The notes: a model not told the origin generated them from the sequence alone. A DNA stretch of 64,000 bases from Hyphomicrobiales bacterium (GCA_019075865.1 JAGXAN010000008.1:169764-233763); one strand, 5' to 3'; counted from the first letter of the stretch, positions 32,740 to 42,427 are shown. A program made the numbers and translations.

Positions 32740-33516
32740 ATGGATCTGGCATTGCGTGACAAGCTGGTTTTGATCACCGGGGGCTCGAAGGGCATTGGCT
32801 TTGCCTGCGCGCAAGCTTTCATTGAAGAGGGCGCGCGCGTGGCAATCGTTGGGCGAGATCAGGCGACGCTGGACAAGGCTTTGGCCAGCCTGCCGGGCGC
32901 ACATGGCTTTAGTGCTGATCTGCGCGAGGCCGAGGCAGCTGCCGCCATGGTGGAGGCGGTGACGGGCGCACTCGGCCCCATTGATGTGCTGGTCAACAGC
33001 GCCGGGGCCGCCAAGCGCACCCCAGCCCCGGAATTGACGCCCGCCGCATGGCGCGCCGCGATGGATGCCAAATATTTCACCACCATCAATGTGGTTGACC
33101 CCGTGGTGAAACGCATGGCGGCGCGTGGCGCTGGCGTCATCATCAACATTATCGGCGCGGGTGGCAAAATCGCCTCCGCCATTCATCTGGCCGGGGGCGC
33201 GGCTAATGCGGCGCTGATGCTCGCCACCGCCGGCCTCGCCAATGCCTATGCTGCCAAAGGCGTGCGGGTGGTTGGCATAAACCCCGGCCAGACCGAAACC
33301 GACCGCTTCATTGAGGGGATGCAGGCCGATGCCCGCGCCACTGGCCTCACCATGGCCGAAGCCCGGGCCCGCGCCTTAGCCCGCATCCCGCTCGGACGCC
33401 TCGCCCAACCGGCTGATATCGCCCAAGCCGTGCTGTTTCTGGCCTCGAGCCAGGCCAGCTACATCACCGGAGTCAATATCTCCATGGACGGCGGCGGCAG
33501 CCCGTTTGTGGTGTGA
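32740..33516 (+). CDS. Atypical SDR lacking the Tyr-x3-Lys pair
   Basis: The 258-residue protein has a sound SDR cofactor domain (ITGGSKGIGFACAQAF, LVNSAGAAK) and an SDR C-terminus (TGVNISMDGGGSPFVV). Where the catalytic Tyr-x3-Lys should be, around residues 150-160, the sequence reads HLAGGAANAALM, with no Tyr or Lys. It may have a different mechanism, be a non-enzymatic binder, or belong to a known divergent SDR group with this GGAAN segment. Context (hdeD, chrA) gives no substrate. Confidence 0.85.
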   Translation: MDLALRDKLVLITGGSKGIGFACAQAFIEEGARVAIVGRDQATLDKALASLPGAHGFSADLREAEAAAAMVEAVTGALGPIDVLVNSAGAAKRTPAPELTPAAWRAAMDAKYFTTINVVDPVVKRMAARGAGVIINIIGAGGKIASAIHLAGGAANAALMLATAGLANAYAAKGVRVVGINPGQTETDRFIEGMQADARATGLTMAEARARALARIPLGRLAQPADIAQAVLFLASSQASYITGVNISMDGGGSPFVV

Positions 33517-33733
33517 GGAGGCTCAATTACCCCTGCCCGAAGTTAATGCCGTCGCGCATCCATGGGCACGATCGTGGCGCAGGGCAGGCGATGACAGCAA
33601 CTCATCACTTCACCCGCAGACATTCCGGAACATCGCCTCGGGGCAAAATTTTGGGAGGCCCCATGGCCAGCTTGAATAGTGATCTGCGCAACATCGACTT
33701 TACGGCGACCGGGCAGGGCGGGGTTATGAAATC

Positions 33734-35131
33734 GTGAACACCGCCCCGACTGCCTCGGCAACCAATATTCCCGCGCCGGTGACTCTGGCGCAAGCCTTCT
33801 GGGTATGGCTGCGGATTGCCGCGCTCTCGTTCGGGGGGCCGGCTGGCCAAATTGCGGTGATGCACCGCATTCTCGTCGACGAGAAACGCTGGATCGGTGA
33901 GCACCGGTTTCTCCATGCGCTCAATTATTGCATGTTGCTGCCCGGCCCCGAGGCCCAGCAATTGGCCACCTACATTGGCTGGCTGCTGCACAAGACGCGC
34001 GGCGGGCTTGTCGCCGGTGGTCTGTTCATCCTGCCCGGTGCGCTCGCCATCATGGCGCTCAGCTGGATCTATGCGCTTTATGGCCAGGTTGGCATTGTCA
34101 TGGGGCTGTTCTTCGGCCTCAAATGCGCCGTGCTTGCGGTGGTTTTGCAAGCGGTGCTCCGCATTGGCAGCCGCGCCCTCAAAAACACGCCGATGCAAAG
34201 CCTCGCGGCGGGGGCATTCGTGCTGATCTTCTTCTTCAATGTGCCGTTTCCGCTGATCGTGCTGGGGGCGGGCCTGATTGGCTATCTGGGCGGGCGCGCG
34301 GGCATGGCGGCCTTTGAGATTGGTGGTGGCCATGGTGCGGCAAAAGGCAAGATCGTTGCCGATGCCGAGACGCTTTTGGGGAAGGAACTGCCCGCTCATG
34401 CCAGCCCCAGCTTGAGCCAATCGGTGCAACAGGCCCTGATATGGCTTGTTCTCTGGCTGGTGCCGGTCGTCGCCCTCATGGTATTTGCCGGGAATGACAG
34501 CATCTTCACCCAGATCGCGGTTTTCTTTTCGAAAATGGCAGTGGTGACTTTTGGCGGGGCTTACGCGGTGCTGGCCTATGTGGCGCAGCAGGCGGTGACG
34601 CATTATCACTGGCTGTCCGCAAAAGAAATGCTCGATGGGCTTGGCATGGCCGAAACCACGCCGGGCCCGCTGATCATGGTGCTACAATTTGTCGGGTTTA
34701 TGGGGGCCTACCGCCAGCCCGGTCTGCTTTCGCCCTTGCTTGCGGGCACCCTTGGTGGGTTGCTGGCGACTTGGGTCACCTTCATTCCCTGTTTTCTCTG
34801 GATATTTCTCGGTGCTCCCTTCATCGAACGGATGCGCGGCAACCGGGCGCTATCGGGCGCATTATCGGCAATCACCGCCGCCGTTGTTGGTGTTATCCTC
34901 AATTTGGCGATCTGGTTTGCGATTCACACGCTGTTTCGCGATGTTGCGCCCTTCACCGCAGGCCCGATCCATTTTGAGCTGCCATTGCCCGCCAGCCTGA
35001 ATGGGTGGGCCTTGGCGATCTCCGCCGCTGCAATCCTCGCCATGCTGCGCTTCAAAGCCGGTGTTTTCACCACCCTGGCCGGCGCCTCAGCCGCCGGTAT
35101 CGGTTTGTATTTTGCAGGGATGCTGACGTGA
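33734..35131 (+). CDS. chrA: Chromate transporter ChrA, long-chain form
   Basis: The 465-residue protein contains two homologous CHR domains, starting FWVWLRIAALSFGGPAGQIAVMH and IAVFFSKMAVVTFGGAYAVLAYV. Each has the FGGP/FGGA motif, followed by LPGPEAQQLATYIGW and TTPGPLIMVLQFVGF. It exports chromate, or related oxyanions, from the cytoplasm. It begins with GTG at 33734. No chrB regulator is visible nearby, and the 217-bp gap upstream (33517-33733) shows no other convincing gene. Confidence 0.9.
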   Translation: MNTAPTASATNIPAPVTLAQAFWVWLRIAALSFGGPAGQIAVMHRILVDEKRWIGEHRFLHALNYCMLLPGPEAQQLATYIGWLLHKTRGGLVAGGLFILPGALAIMALSWIYALYGQVGIVMGLFFGLKCAVLAVVLQAVLRIGSRALKNTPMQSLAAGAFVLIFFFNVPFPLIVLGAGLIGYLGGRAGMAAFEIGGGHGAAKGKIVADAETLLGKELPAHASPSLSQSVQQALIWLVLWLVPVVALMVFAGNDSIFTQIAVFFSKMAVVTFGGAYAVLAYVAQQAVTHYHWLSAKEMLDGLGMAETTPGPLIMVLQFVGFMGAYRQPGLLSPLLAGTLGGLLATWVTFIPCFLWIFLGAPFIERMRGNRALSGALSAITAAVVGVILNLAIWFAIHTLFRDVAPFTAGPIHFELPLPASLNGWALAISAAAILAMLRFKAGVFTTLAGASAAGIGLYFAGMLT

Positions 35132-35240
35132 GGCGGAGAGGGCCTCGGGCCGGGCTGAAAATCAGTTTTCATGAAATGGCGGAATTTTGCCGACCATAAA
35201 GTCTTGAGACTTCCCGCTACCCCCTCTCAAATATCTTCTT

Positions 35241-35771
35241 TTAGTTGAACGCTGCAATCACGGTTTCAATGGGTAAAAACAGCGTGCGGCTATCTTCGGG
35301 ATATTCGATGAATTCGGCGCAGCGCAGATAGAATCGTTTGGCCGTATCGTCCATGGCATGAACCAGCACAGCGCCGATGCCAATGCTTTGCGAGGCGAGT
35401 GCAATTCGGCGTAACGCATCAGCAAGGATGTCGGCACCAAGTCCTTTGCCAGCGTTTCCACGATCCACTGCCAGACGACCAATCACTGAAACCGGGATTG
35501 TGTCCGGTGCATTGCGCCGCAATTTGCCGGGAGCCGCGGCGCGTCCGACCGCCCCGGCCGATATACAATAATAAGCAACGACCCGCTTGCCTTGGCACAT
35601 GACGTAAGTACGGGAAAAACGGCTTTCGTTTTTCAAGGCCCGCTCGAAGAGCCAATCGTTCAATTCCAGATGGCCGCAGTCGAAACCCAAAAGCTCATGA
35701 TGGCTGTCTAAGGGAACCGGGGCGGAAATATGAGCTTCGGGGTTCTCCGGAGCATTTTCTATTTCTGCCAT
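35241..35771 (-). CDS. GNAT acetyltransferase toxin (TacT-like)
   Basis: The 176-residue GNAT protein begins with a short leader, then FDCGHLELNDWLFERALKNE, a segment typical of toxin-type GNATs. The acetyl-CoA loop is VIGRLAVDRGNAGKGLGADIL and the C-terminus FYLRCAEFIEYPEDSRTLFLP is standard. TacT-like toxins acetylate charged tRNA and block translation. Its start overlaps the end of the DUF1778 gene by 13 bp, the classic antitoxin-first layout. Confidence 0.88.
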   Translation of the reverse strand: MAEIENAPENPEAHISAPVPLDSHHELLGFDCGHLELNDWLFERALKNESRFSRTYVMCQGKRVVAYYCISAGAVGRAAAPGKLRRNAPDTIPVSVIGRLAVDRGNAGKGLGADILADALRRIALASQSIGIGAVLVHAMDDTAKRFYLRCAEFIEYPEDSRTLFLPIETVIAAFN

Positions 35772-36019
35772 GCTGGAACTCGACGCAGCAGGGACCGTAA
35801 CTTGGGTCCCGGTGCGATTGGGTTGTCGAGCGCGCGCAAGAAAGCGTCGTAGCGGTCGCCGTCCAGCACAAACAATCTTTGGTCTAGCAGTACGTCGATG
35901 GCTTGTTTTCGGGCACTCTCGATCATGAATTCAGTGCGGGTCTTACCCAACACCGCCGCAGCATCGTCGATGATCTGGCGGGTATTCGCCTCGATCCTCA
36001 GGTTGATGCTGCCCTTCAT
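35759..36019 (-). CDS. DUF1778 ribbon-helix-helix antitoxin (TacA-like)
   Basis: The 86-residue protein from ATG 36019 reads MKGSINLRIEANTRQIIDDA, a ribbon-helix-helix DNA-binding start, then AAVLGKTRTEFMIESARK of the DUF1778 family. The C-terminal part would wrap and neutralise the GNAT toxin. An ATG at 36091 adds 24 residues, but it lies almost at the inferred transcription start, so 36019 is preferred. A strong palindrome upstream (36111-36131) overlaps a TTGACA-N17-CATATT promoter, fitting autorepression. Confidence 0.85.
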   Translation of the reverse strand: MKGSINLRIEANTRQIIDDAAAVLGKTRTEFMIESARKQAIDVLLDQRLFVLDGDRYDAFLRALDNPIAPGPKLRSLLRRVPAWQK

Positions 36020-36110
36020 TGCGCCAATGAGAACCTCCTCAATGGCGCTAGGGGTGGGGCTTTGCAAAGATGAAGCGGGGATTTTTGACATGAACAGGAA
36101 TATGGCCCTG

Positions 36111-36131
36111 TGTATCTACATTGTCAATACA
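36111..36131. promoter_or_regulatory. Palindromic operator and promoter of the DUF1778-GNAT pair
   Basis: TGTATCTACATTGTCAATAC plus a final A is a 21-bp pseudo-palindrome: TGTAT and ATACA at the ends, ACA and TGT inside, 16 of 21 positions symmetric. On the minus strand it contains TTGACA, and CATATT lies 17 bases further on, so repressor binding would block the promoter of the toxin-antitoxin operon. Confidence 0.65.
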
Positions 36132-36196
36132 ACGCGGTATAACAGCCTAGTCGCCCGTCCGAAAAGGCTGCATCAGGCCCTTCCCCCTCAGCTCCC

Positions 36197-36214
36197 TCAC
36201 TCCCACTCGATTGT
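36197..36214 (-). other. guaA 3'-end remnant: probable attachment site of an integrative element
   Basis: Read on the minus strand the sequence is ACAATCGAGTGGGAGTGA, coding T-I-E-W-E-stop, the nearly invariant C-terminus of GMP synthase. The match stops there: the codon before it is TAA, and no guaA body lies to the right. This is the pattern left when an element integrates into the 3' end of guaA and carries a copy of the core. Everything to the right, up to an intact guaA outside the window, would be the element. Confidence 0.7.
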
Positions 36215-36355
36215 TTACGGCTCTCATAGCACGTTGAATTTCTTCGACAAAAATTTTTTCGGTTCGCTCCATACCGTCAGACACGCCGTCAAAAATCACG
36301 CCTTCTGGAATCATTGGATTTTTTCGCCGAAAAACGAAAAGCGTGCTTTCGCCAT

Positions 36356-39300
36356 CTATCGCGCAGCACGGCCGATAGCCTCCGCTGCGCGAACGAGTTT
36401 CGCCGCGTCAGAACCCACACAGCGAACGAGCGCGTCCTGATCGAGAGCATATACGGCGTCGACCGTACCTGCACCAGCCGCAAACAGTCCGAGATACTGC
36501 CCGCGAGACAGCGCGACGGGCAAATCGATCAGCTTGAGCGCGCCTTTCGGAAGCCCGAACTCCAGCCTTCGTAGCAGCTCATCAAGGGCTTCCAAGAACG
36601 CTGGCTGGTCGGGAAATAGCGCGGAAAGGATCTGATGCGCAGACCGTAGGTGAAAGCGCGCACCGTCGGCGATCCGGATGATGTCCCCATAGCCGACCGC
36701 TCCTTGGAACGGAGTGGTCGAATAACGACGCTCCAGCTCATCAATCGATGTACCCTCGACCCAGTCGAACAAGATCGACGCGCGCTTGCATCGGGCCCAG
36801 AACTCAAACTCGTCACGGCAGTATCTTTGAAGCCCTTGCGCCATCGCATTTCCGAAGCGTTGTGCGACATCACTTGCGCGCACGCTTTCGGACCGCCCGC
36901 GCTTCATAACCGGCGTGTAGATGCCGTCCATCTCGGCCAAGACCTGAATGGTGCCGAGCACCTGGACCGGATCAGTCTGCCCCACATTGAGCTGCCGCAT
37001 CAGCTCGATAAGGCGCAGGCTCGATTCGAAAGACAGCGACGACGCACCGCAGGCTCTTCCCAGCAGCGTCAGATGTACTAGTTCGCCATCGAGTTCGGCG
37101 AGGCCCGCCTGCAGCAGTCGCGCCACCAACGCCGACACGTCCCCTTCCACAAGGCGGATCCATTGCGGGTTGGCGCGCGAAGCGGAGTAGCCGCCAAAGG
37201 TATTCACAAGAAGTCCGGGGATATCTTCAGCGCGGACGCCGCGCACCTGGCTGAGCAGCCGCAGCGTCCACGTCGGCAGGTCCCGCTGCTGGAACGACGA
37301 CCTCACGTCTTCCGGCGTCCCCAAGACATATCTCTGGAAGAGCTGAGCGCGCTCAACCGGCGTGTCGGCCAGGATGATCGCCTTTCCGATCTCATTATAG
37401 CCGAGGCGACCCGCCCGGCCTGCCATGTTCTTGTATTCTGCAATCGTGAATGGACGGCCATCCTCGCCGACAAATTCGTTCTCCGCCAGAAGGACGGTAG
37501 AGGCCGGCGAGTTGATGCCCGCAGCAAGCGTCGTCGTGGCCGCCAAGACGTGAATGCCACCGTTCGCGTTTCGGTAGCCTCGCTCGATCGCTTCGCGCTC
37601 CGCCCGAAGGAGGTTTGTGTTGTGAAAAGCCGTACCGCCCTGCAAGCACTGACGAAGGTCCTGTGAAGCTCCAGTCAGGTCCTGGGTCGGTAAGGCGGCG
37701 ATGACGCCCGTGGCAGGCGCGAGACCGAGTTCCTTCGAAAGGTATCGGGCGCAGCCCTGAGCTGGGCCGCGCATGTTCCGAAACACAAGAAGCTTCTCGC
37801 CCTTGGCGATCAATTGCTTGGCTAAGGGAACGATGACGTCTTGTGATGACGGCTTGTCTCTTCGCTGCACGATCTGATGTGACGGCAGCAGCGCTTCCGT
37901 TTTGGTCGTTCCATCGACGTCGACAAACTGAAAGACGCCTCGCCGATCGAGGACGCCCTCGATCAGTGGGACTGGCCGTTCCCTCGAAGTCAGGAGCGGC
38001 AGATCCAGCCAACTGTCAAAGCTGTTGAGGTTGCCGATCACGGCCGACAAGACGACGAGTTGGGGCTCGACACCGCGCTCCCGAGCCCGAAGCAACAACG
38101 CAAAGATCAGTTCGACAGTGATGCCGCGCGTGGGGTCGGTGATGAACTGGCCTTCGTCAAGGACCACCAACCCGAGCTGACTCAAAAGACGCGGCGATGC
38201 GAGCGCCAGATTAAGGAACATCTCATAGGTGAAGAAGGCGAGGTCATATCGGCCGCTCATGACCGGACCGACGCCGTCCGACGCATCGCCGCTGCATCGC
38301 ACGACCCGCAGCCCGGCGGGCGTGAAGCGTGCACTGAAGTCCTCGAATTTTTCGTTCACGAGGGCTCGGTACGGCAGAAGGAAAACGGCCTTCTTCCCCG
38401 CCGTGACGGCGCGGATCGCGGCCACTTCGCCGATCAGCGTCTTACCTGAACTGGTCGGCGCCACCACGAGCAACGACTTGCCTTCAAGGACGCCATGTTC
38501 ATTGACGGCCTTGAGCTGCAGCGCATTCAACCCCTGCGGAAAATTCTCTTCCCACTGTTGGACAATCTCCTGCGAAAAGCCGTGCTCGGCCAACTCGGCG
38601 AAGGAGCCCGACATCTGCCGAACGGCGACAGTTGGAAACGCGGCTGCAAAGTTGTCGCCGCGCTTTAGCACCGGAAAGACAAGGCCGCCCTGCACGCTGC
38701 CGAGAAACACCGGAGTCTGGGTCACACTAATTCGCTCGGCCTCCACGCGAGTGAGGCGGATGATCTCGCCAGCTACCTCGGGGAAGCTGACCGTCTCGTC
38801 CGCAGCCTTAGTCAGGGCCTGTATGGTGGCGTAGGTCAGAAGGCCGTGGCCCGTCCCCGGCTGTTCCCATGCAGCTTCATTCGTGGCGCAGGCCGCAAGG
38901 AGGATGCGGCCTTCACCGTAAACCTCCGCCAGGGCAAAGGCATTCCGTGGGCGAGCCTCTGTTTCGAGGACGCGCGCCGGCGCTTGGCCGCTGAAACAGC
39001 AGTCCAAGATGCACAGCACCGCCCTGGCCTTGGTTCGCTTGAAGGCCTCGGCCAAGGCCGCCATCGGAAGCGCGGTATGCGCCAGGTCCGCAGCGTCTGT
39101 GTCAAAGAGCACCAAGCTGCCATCTGGCGACCCATGACCGGCGAAGCCCACGATGACGACGTCGTCCTCCTGCGCCGAGTCAAGCGCGCCGAGGATGGCG
39201 CCAGATACATCCGCATGGGTCGCCCGCTCGTCGACGAGGAGATGCGCCGAAAGCCCCTCGATAGTATCGGTGAACAGCGCCCAGAGAGCTGTCGCATCCC

Positions 39301-39376
39301 GCCGCGCGCCACCGAGCTCCGGGATCGCAGGGTCCCGATGCTTGTTAACGCCGACAAAGATCGCCCTCGTCGCCAT
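36356..39376 (-). CDS. Caspase-like protease fused to a Ski2-like helicase
   Basis: The 1006-residue protein joins two modules. Residues 1-240 are a caspase-fold (C14) peptidase: His81 in GFAGHGSPDG and Cys127 in LCILDCCFSGQ form the expected dyad. Residues about 265-800 are a superfamily 2 helicase: Walker A APTSSGKT (305-312), DEGQ (406-409), motif III as SAV, AATTTLAAGINSPAS and AGRAGR (651-656), close to Ski2/HelQ. The rest is helical and may be winged-helix. It follows the PHP-SMC gene by 58 bp in the defence island. A nucleic-acid sensor that switches on a protease is the likely logic. Confidence 0.85.
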   Translation of the reverse strand: MATRAIFVGVNKHRDPAIPELGGARRDATALWALFTDTIEGLSAHLLVDERATHADVSGAILGALDSAQEDDVVIVGFAGHGSPDGSLVLFDTDAADLAHTALPMAALAEAFKRTKARAVLCILDCCFSGQAPARVLETEARPRNAFALAEVYGEGRILLAACATNEAAWEQPGTGHGLLTYATIQALTKAADETVSFPEVAGEIIRLTRVEAERISVTQTPVFLGSVQGGLVFPVLKRGDNFAAAFPTVAVRQMSGSFAELAEHGFSQEIVQQWEENFPQGLNALQLKAVNEHGVLEGKSLLVVAPTSSGKTLIGEVAAIRAVTAGKKAVFLLPYRALVNEKFEDFSARFTPAGLRVVRCSGDASDGVGPVMSGRYDLAFFTYEMFLNLALASPRLLSQLGLVVLDEGQFITDPTRGITVELIFALLLRARERGVEPQLVVLSAVIGNLNSFDSWLDLPLLTSRERPVPLIEGVLDRRGVFQFVDVDGTTKTEALLPSHQIVQRRDKPSSQDVIVPLAKQLIAKGEKLLVFRNMRGPAQGCARYLSKELGLAPATGVIAALPTQDLTGASQDLRQCLQGGTAFHNTNLLRAEREAIERGYRNANGGIHVLAATTTLAAGINSPASTVLLAENEFVGEDGRPFTIAEYKNMAGRAGRLGYNEIGKAIILADTPVERAQLFQRYVLGTPEDVRSSFQQRDLPTWTLRLLSQVRGVRAEDIPGLLVNTFGGYSASRANPQWIRLVEGDVSALVARLLQAGLAELDGELVHLTLLGRACGASSLSFESSLRLIELMRQLNVGQTDPVQVLGTIQVLAEMDGIYTPVMKRGRSESVRASDVAQRFGNAMAQGLQRYCRDEFEFWARCKRASILFDWVEGTSIDELERRYSTTPFQGAVGYGDIIRIADGARFHLRSAHQILSALFPDQPAFLEALDELLRRLEFGLPKGALKLIDLPVALSRGQYLGLFAAGAGTVDAVYALDQDALVRCVGSDAAKLVRAAEAIGRAAR

Positions 39377-39434
39377 ATCGCCTCTTAACGGCTCCGGATT
39401 GGGAGATGCTCGACCAAATCGTTGACCTCCACCC

Positions 39435-42413
39435 TCATCGCTCCAACCTCACGCGCAGCCTTCGCGCTCGCTCCTGGAATGCGCCTTCGCCACCCTCCAG
39501 GATGTCGCAGACCGCCTTCCTGATCTCCGCGTTCTCCAGCCCGCCCGACCGGTATGAGATCGGCGGCAGGGAGCCGTGCGGATGCGGTCCGGCGTCGGCA
39601 ATGATGATCTGATCGGCATCGGTGTTGATCACGAGGTTCGCGTTGTGCGTGACCATGATCACCTGACGATGGGCCTTAGCCTCGATGAAGAGGTGAACCA
39701 GTTCGTCGAAAACCGACTTGGGATCGAGGTTCTCCTCGGGCTGGTCGATCACCAGCGGCCGGTTATCGCTGTCGTCCAGCGCTAGATAGAGGAGCAGGAG
39801 CACGATGCCGCGGGTGCCCGGCGACAGCTTGCGGATGTCGACACCGTCGTAATCGATCCCATAGCGGATCGCGATATGATCGGTGCTGAAGAGCCATTGC
39901 GCAAAGCGCTTCGACCAGGCGCGGAATTCCGCCTGGTCAGTGTGCGCGACCGGGGAATGATCCAGCAGGTCCTTTTGATAGAGCCGTCGGAACTCCGCCA
40001 TCGCTGCGATGACGGCGTCTGAATCCCCGGTCTCCCATGCGCCCTTCATCACCTCATTCGCTTTCTGCAGCAGCGTGCCCTTTCCCCGAAACGCGCCGGC
40101 TTTCCTGAGGTCGATCAGACCGTCTTCCGCCTCGGACGCCCATTGCTCCACATTGGCGACACGCGTGACGGAGAAGGAGAGCTTCTTCAGCGTGCCGGAC
40201 GCGGCAGCGAGGCGCGCCATGAGCGGCGCATAGAGGTCTTCCAGCACTGTTTGCTCCGCGACAAGCGCGTCGAAGGCCCGGCCATAGGCCTCCTCGCGCT
40301 GCGTCTGCAGCTCACGCGCGCGATCTCTGGCGCCCTGGGCATCCTTCAGCTTATCGGTCAGCGTCTGCAGTGCTGCGGTCTCGGTCGCGATGCTGCCCGA
40401 AAGAGCCGTGTAGCGCCGCTGCGTCTCCTTGTCGGCGCTGACCAGCTTCTCCAGCCGCGCCATCTCCGCCTCGAGCACGGCCTGAGACAGCGTGCTCAGA
40501 TCGGCGTCGTCTCGAAAGTACGGCGTGTTCGGATCGCTCGGCGCCGGCGTCGATCCCTTGAGCTTGGCGATCTCGCCGTCGACCCATTTCACATAGCCGG
40601 CGAGATCGTTGTCGACAGGTCCCTTGTAGTCCAGCAGGAACGACGCCCACTGCTCTGCCGACATGCCGCTGTGGGTATGGCGCGACTGGGCCTGTCTCAG
40701 CGCTTCGGGGGCCTGGTTGCGCCGTAGGTCCTTCACCTCGTCCTGCATTGCCAGGAAGGTCTGCCGCTGGCCGGCGAACTGGCGCAGCTTTGCTCGGATC
40801 TGGTTTGCGGCTCCCGCCAACTCGGTGTGACGCTGGGCTCGCTTCTCGCTGCCCGCCGATACGAGCTTCGCACGATCGGCCGTGTAGGCGTCGACCAGCT
40901 TCTTTTTCTGCGCGACCTGCCCCTCGTAGGTCGCGATCAGCTTTTCCTTCTCCAGCTCGGTGCCGATGCGCTCGGAAATCTGCGACACGGCCTCGGCCTC
41001 GCGTTCGCGCGCGAGACGGTGGCGCGACGCGCGGTGATCGAGAAGCTCGGCGAAGTCCAACGTGCCGTCTCGAGCGTCGTCTGGATGGGCCTCAAAGATT
41101 ACCCGTTCGATTTCGCGCAGCAGGCCGTCGGTCAGCCCGCTCGACGAGCACAGCTCCTCCACGAACTGCTGCGACAGATACCGCACGCGCTCATAGCTGA
41201 ACGGCCCGTTCGCATCCGAACCATCGAGCGCGCGGATACTCGGTTCTCCGGACGCCCAACTCACCTTGACCTTCCCGTCGCCGACAAGGGGTCGGGCGCG
41301 GATAAGAAAAGAGGGATTGGCCCATTCCTCGGCGTTCCACGCCTCATCCGAGATCGAATCGCACCCCGCCGCGATCATGTCAGCCAGCGCGGTCTTGCCG
41401 GAGCCGCGCGCGCCGACGATGGCGACGAGCCCAGGATTGAGCGGAATGACCGGCGTCGTCATCCACGGTGCATCAAGGATCTGGATTCCCGAGATCACCT
41501 GCGATGGTGTTGCCGATGCCGGCGGCTCGGCGCCGACATGCGCGCGGCCGCCCGGATCGATGCACGCCTGGCGCAGGGCATCGAACTCCAACCCACCCTT
41601 GATCCAGGAGAACCGGTCTCCGAAGGGCGAGGCGACATCGTCGAGCTTGTGTGCGTCACTCCCGTGCAGGCAGGGCTTCAGCCCACCGTATCGGACTCGC
41701 ATTTCATCGGGGGCAAGATCCCTTTGGCCGAGCCAAAACTCGCGCTGCGCCGGACTGCTGGCAAAGATCACGTGCGCGAAGCCTTCGATTTCGCGTCGGA
41801 TCGTCTGGTCCGCAGCCTCCCGCACGCCCGACGTTCCGTCGGTCGCGCCGCCCGCGACCGCAATCAGGATGTTCTTCTTCGCCCATCCGCTCTCCGAGAA
41901 CACCTCGCGCAACTTCTGGAAATTGACCTTGAACTGGTTGGCTCCATAGGCCAGCGCCGCGTTGTCGTCGGTGATGTTCGGGTCGGCCTTCTTGCCAAGC
42001 CTGATGAGGTCCGCGCGCGTGCAGTCGAAGCGGTCTTGCATGACGTTGAACTGCAGGCGCGACAGCAATCGCTGCAGTTCCTCGACGTGCTTTGGATCCT
42101 CGGGGCTGACAAACAGGTGAAGATTGACGAACCCGCCCCTGGCCGTAGCCACGTCGAGTCGGAGTTCGACATTCGGGAAGATCAGCTTGGTGGCAGGCAG
42201 CCGGCCAGCGGCCTTGTGCCTCAGCACCTCCTCATAGGTATCCGTGACGTAATAGTCGGTGACGGCGATCGCTTCGATGATCGGCGCCGCCTTTTCCAAT
42301 GCGGTGAGATAGTCACTCCACATTGTGGGACCGCTGAACTGGTTGTTCATCACCGTTCCCGGTGCATGAATATGCGGCTCCCACCTCCGCCATTCCGATC
42401 CCCGACTGAGCAC
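39435..42413 (-). CDS. PHP phosphoesterase-SMC ATPase (TrlF-like)
   Basis: The 992-residue protein starts with a PHP domain: EPHIHAPGT (His14, His16), VTDYY near 52 and GSDAH at 251-255 provide metal ligands. Then comes an SMC/RecN-like ATPase: Walker A GARGSGKT (334-341), a long coiled coil (about 450-800), Walker B LVIDQPEENLD (887-897) and VTHN (921-924). The family is known as TrlF-like and is frequent in defence islands, with DNA-end or modified-nucleic-acid sensing assumed. It lies 14 bp from the AbiEii gene and upstream of the caspase-helicase. Confidence 0.87.
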   Translation of the reverse strand: MLSRGSEWRRWEPHIHAPGTVMNNQFSGPTMWSDYLTALEKAAPIIEAIAVTDYYVTDTYEEVLRHKAAGRLPATKLIFPNVELRLDVATARGGFVNLHLFVSPEDPKHVEELQRLLSRLQFNVMQDRFDCTRADLIRLGKKADPNITDDNAALAYGANQFKVNFQKLREVFSESGWAKKNILIAVAGGATDGTSGVREAADQTIRREIEGFAHVIFASSPAQREFWLGQRDLAPDEMRVRYGGLKPCLHGSDAHKLDDVASPFGDRFSWIKGGLEFDALRQACIDPGGRAHVGAEPPASATPSQVISGIQILDAPWMTTPVIPLNPGLVAIVGARGSGKTALADMIAAGCDSISDEAWNAEEWANPSFLIRARPLVGDGKVKVSWASGEPSIRALDGSDANGPFSYERVRYLSQQFVEELCSSSGLTDGLLREIERVIFEAHPDDARDGTLDFAELLDHRASRHRLAREREAEAVSQISERIGTELEKEKLIATYEGQVAQKKKLVDAYTADRAKLVSAGSEKRAQRHTELAGAANQIRAKLRQFAGQRQTFLAMQDEVKDLRRNQAPEALRQAQSRHTHSGMSAEQWASFLLDYKGPVDNDLAGYVKWVDGEIAKLKGSTPAPSDPNTPYFRDDADLSTLSQAVLEAEMARLEKLVSADKETQRRYTALSGSIATETAALQTLTDKLKDAQGARDRARELQTQREEAYGRAFDALVAEQTVLEDLYAPLMARLAAASGTLKKLSFSVTRVANVEQWASEAEDGLIDLRKAGAFRGKGTLLQKANEVMKGAWETGDSDAVIAAMAEFRRLYQKDLLDHSPVAHTDQAEFRAWSKRFAQWLFSTDHIAIRYGIDYDGVDIRKLSPGTRGIVLLLLYLALDDSDNRPLVIDQPEENLDPKSVFDELVHLFIEAKAHRQVIMVTHNANLVINTDADQIIIADAGPHPHGSLPPISYRSGGLENAEIRKAVCDILEGGEGAFQERARRLRVRLER

Positions 42414-42427
42414 TCATCTCCCCCCTT

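Noticed and set aside
36215..36355. Integrase or excisionase gene next to the att-like site
   Set aside because: No reading frame of suitable size or motif is present; the integrase is expected near intact guaA outside the window.
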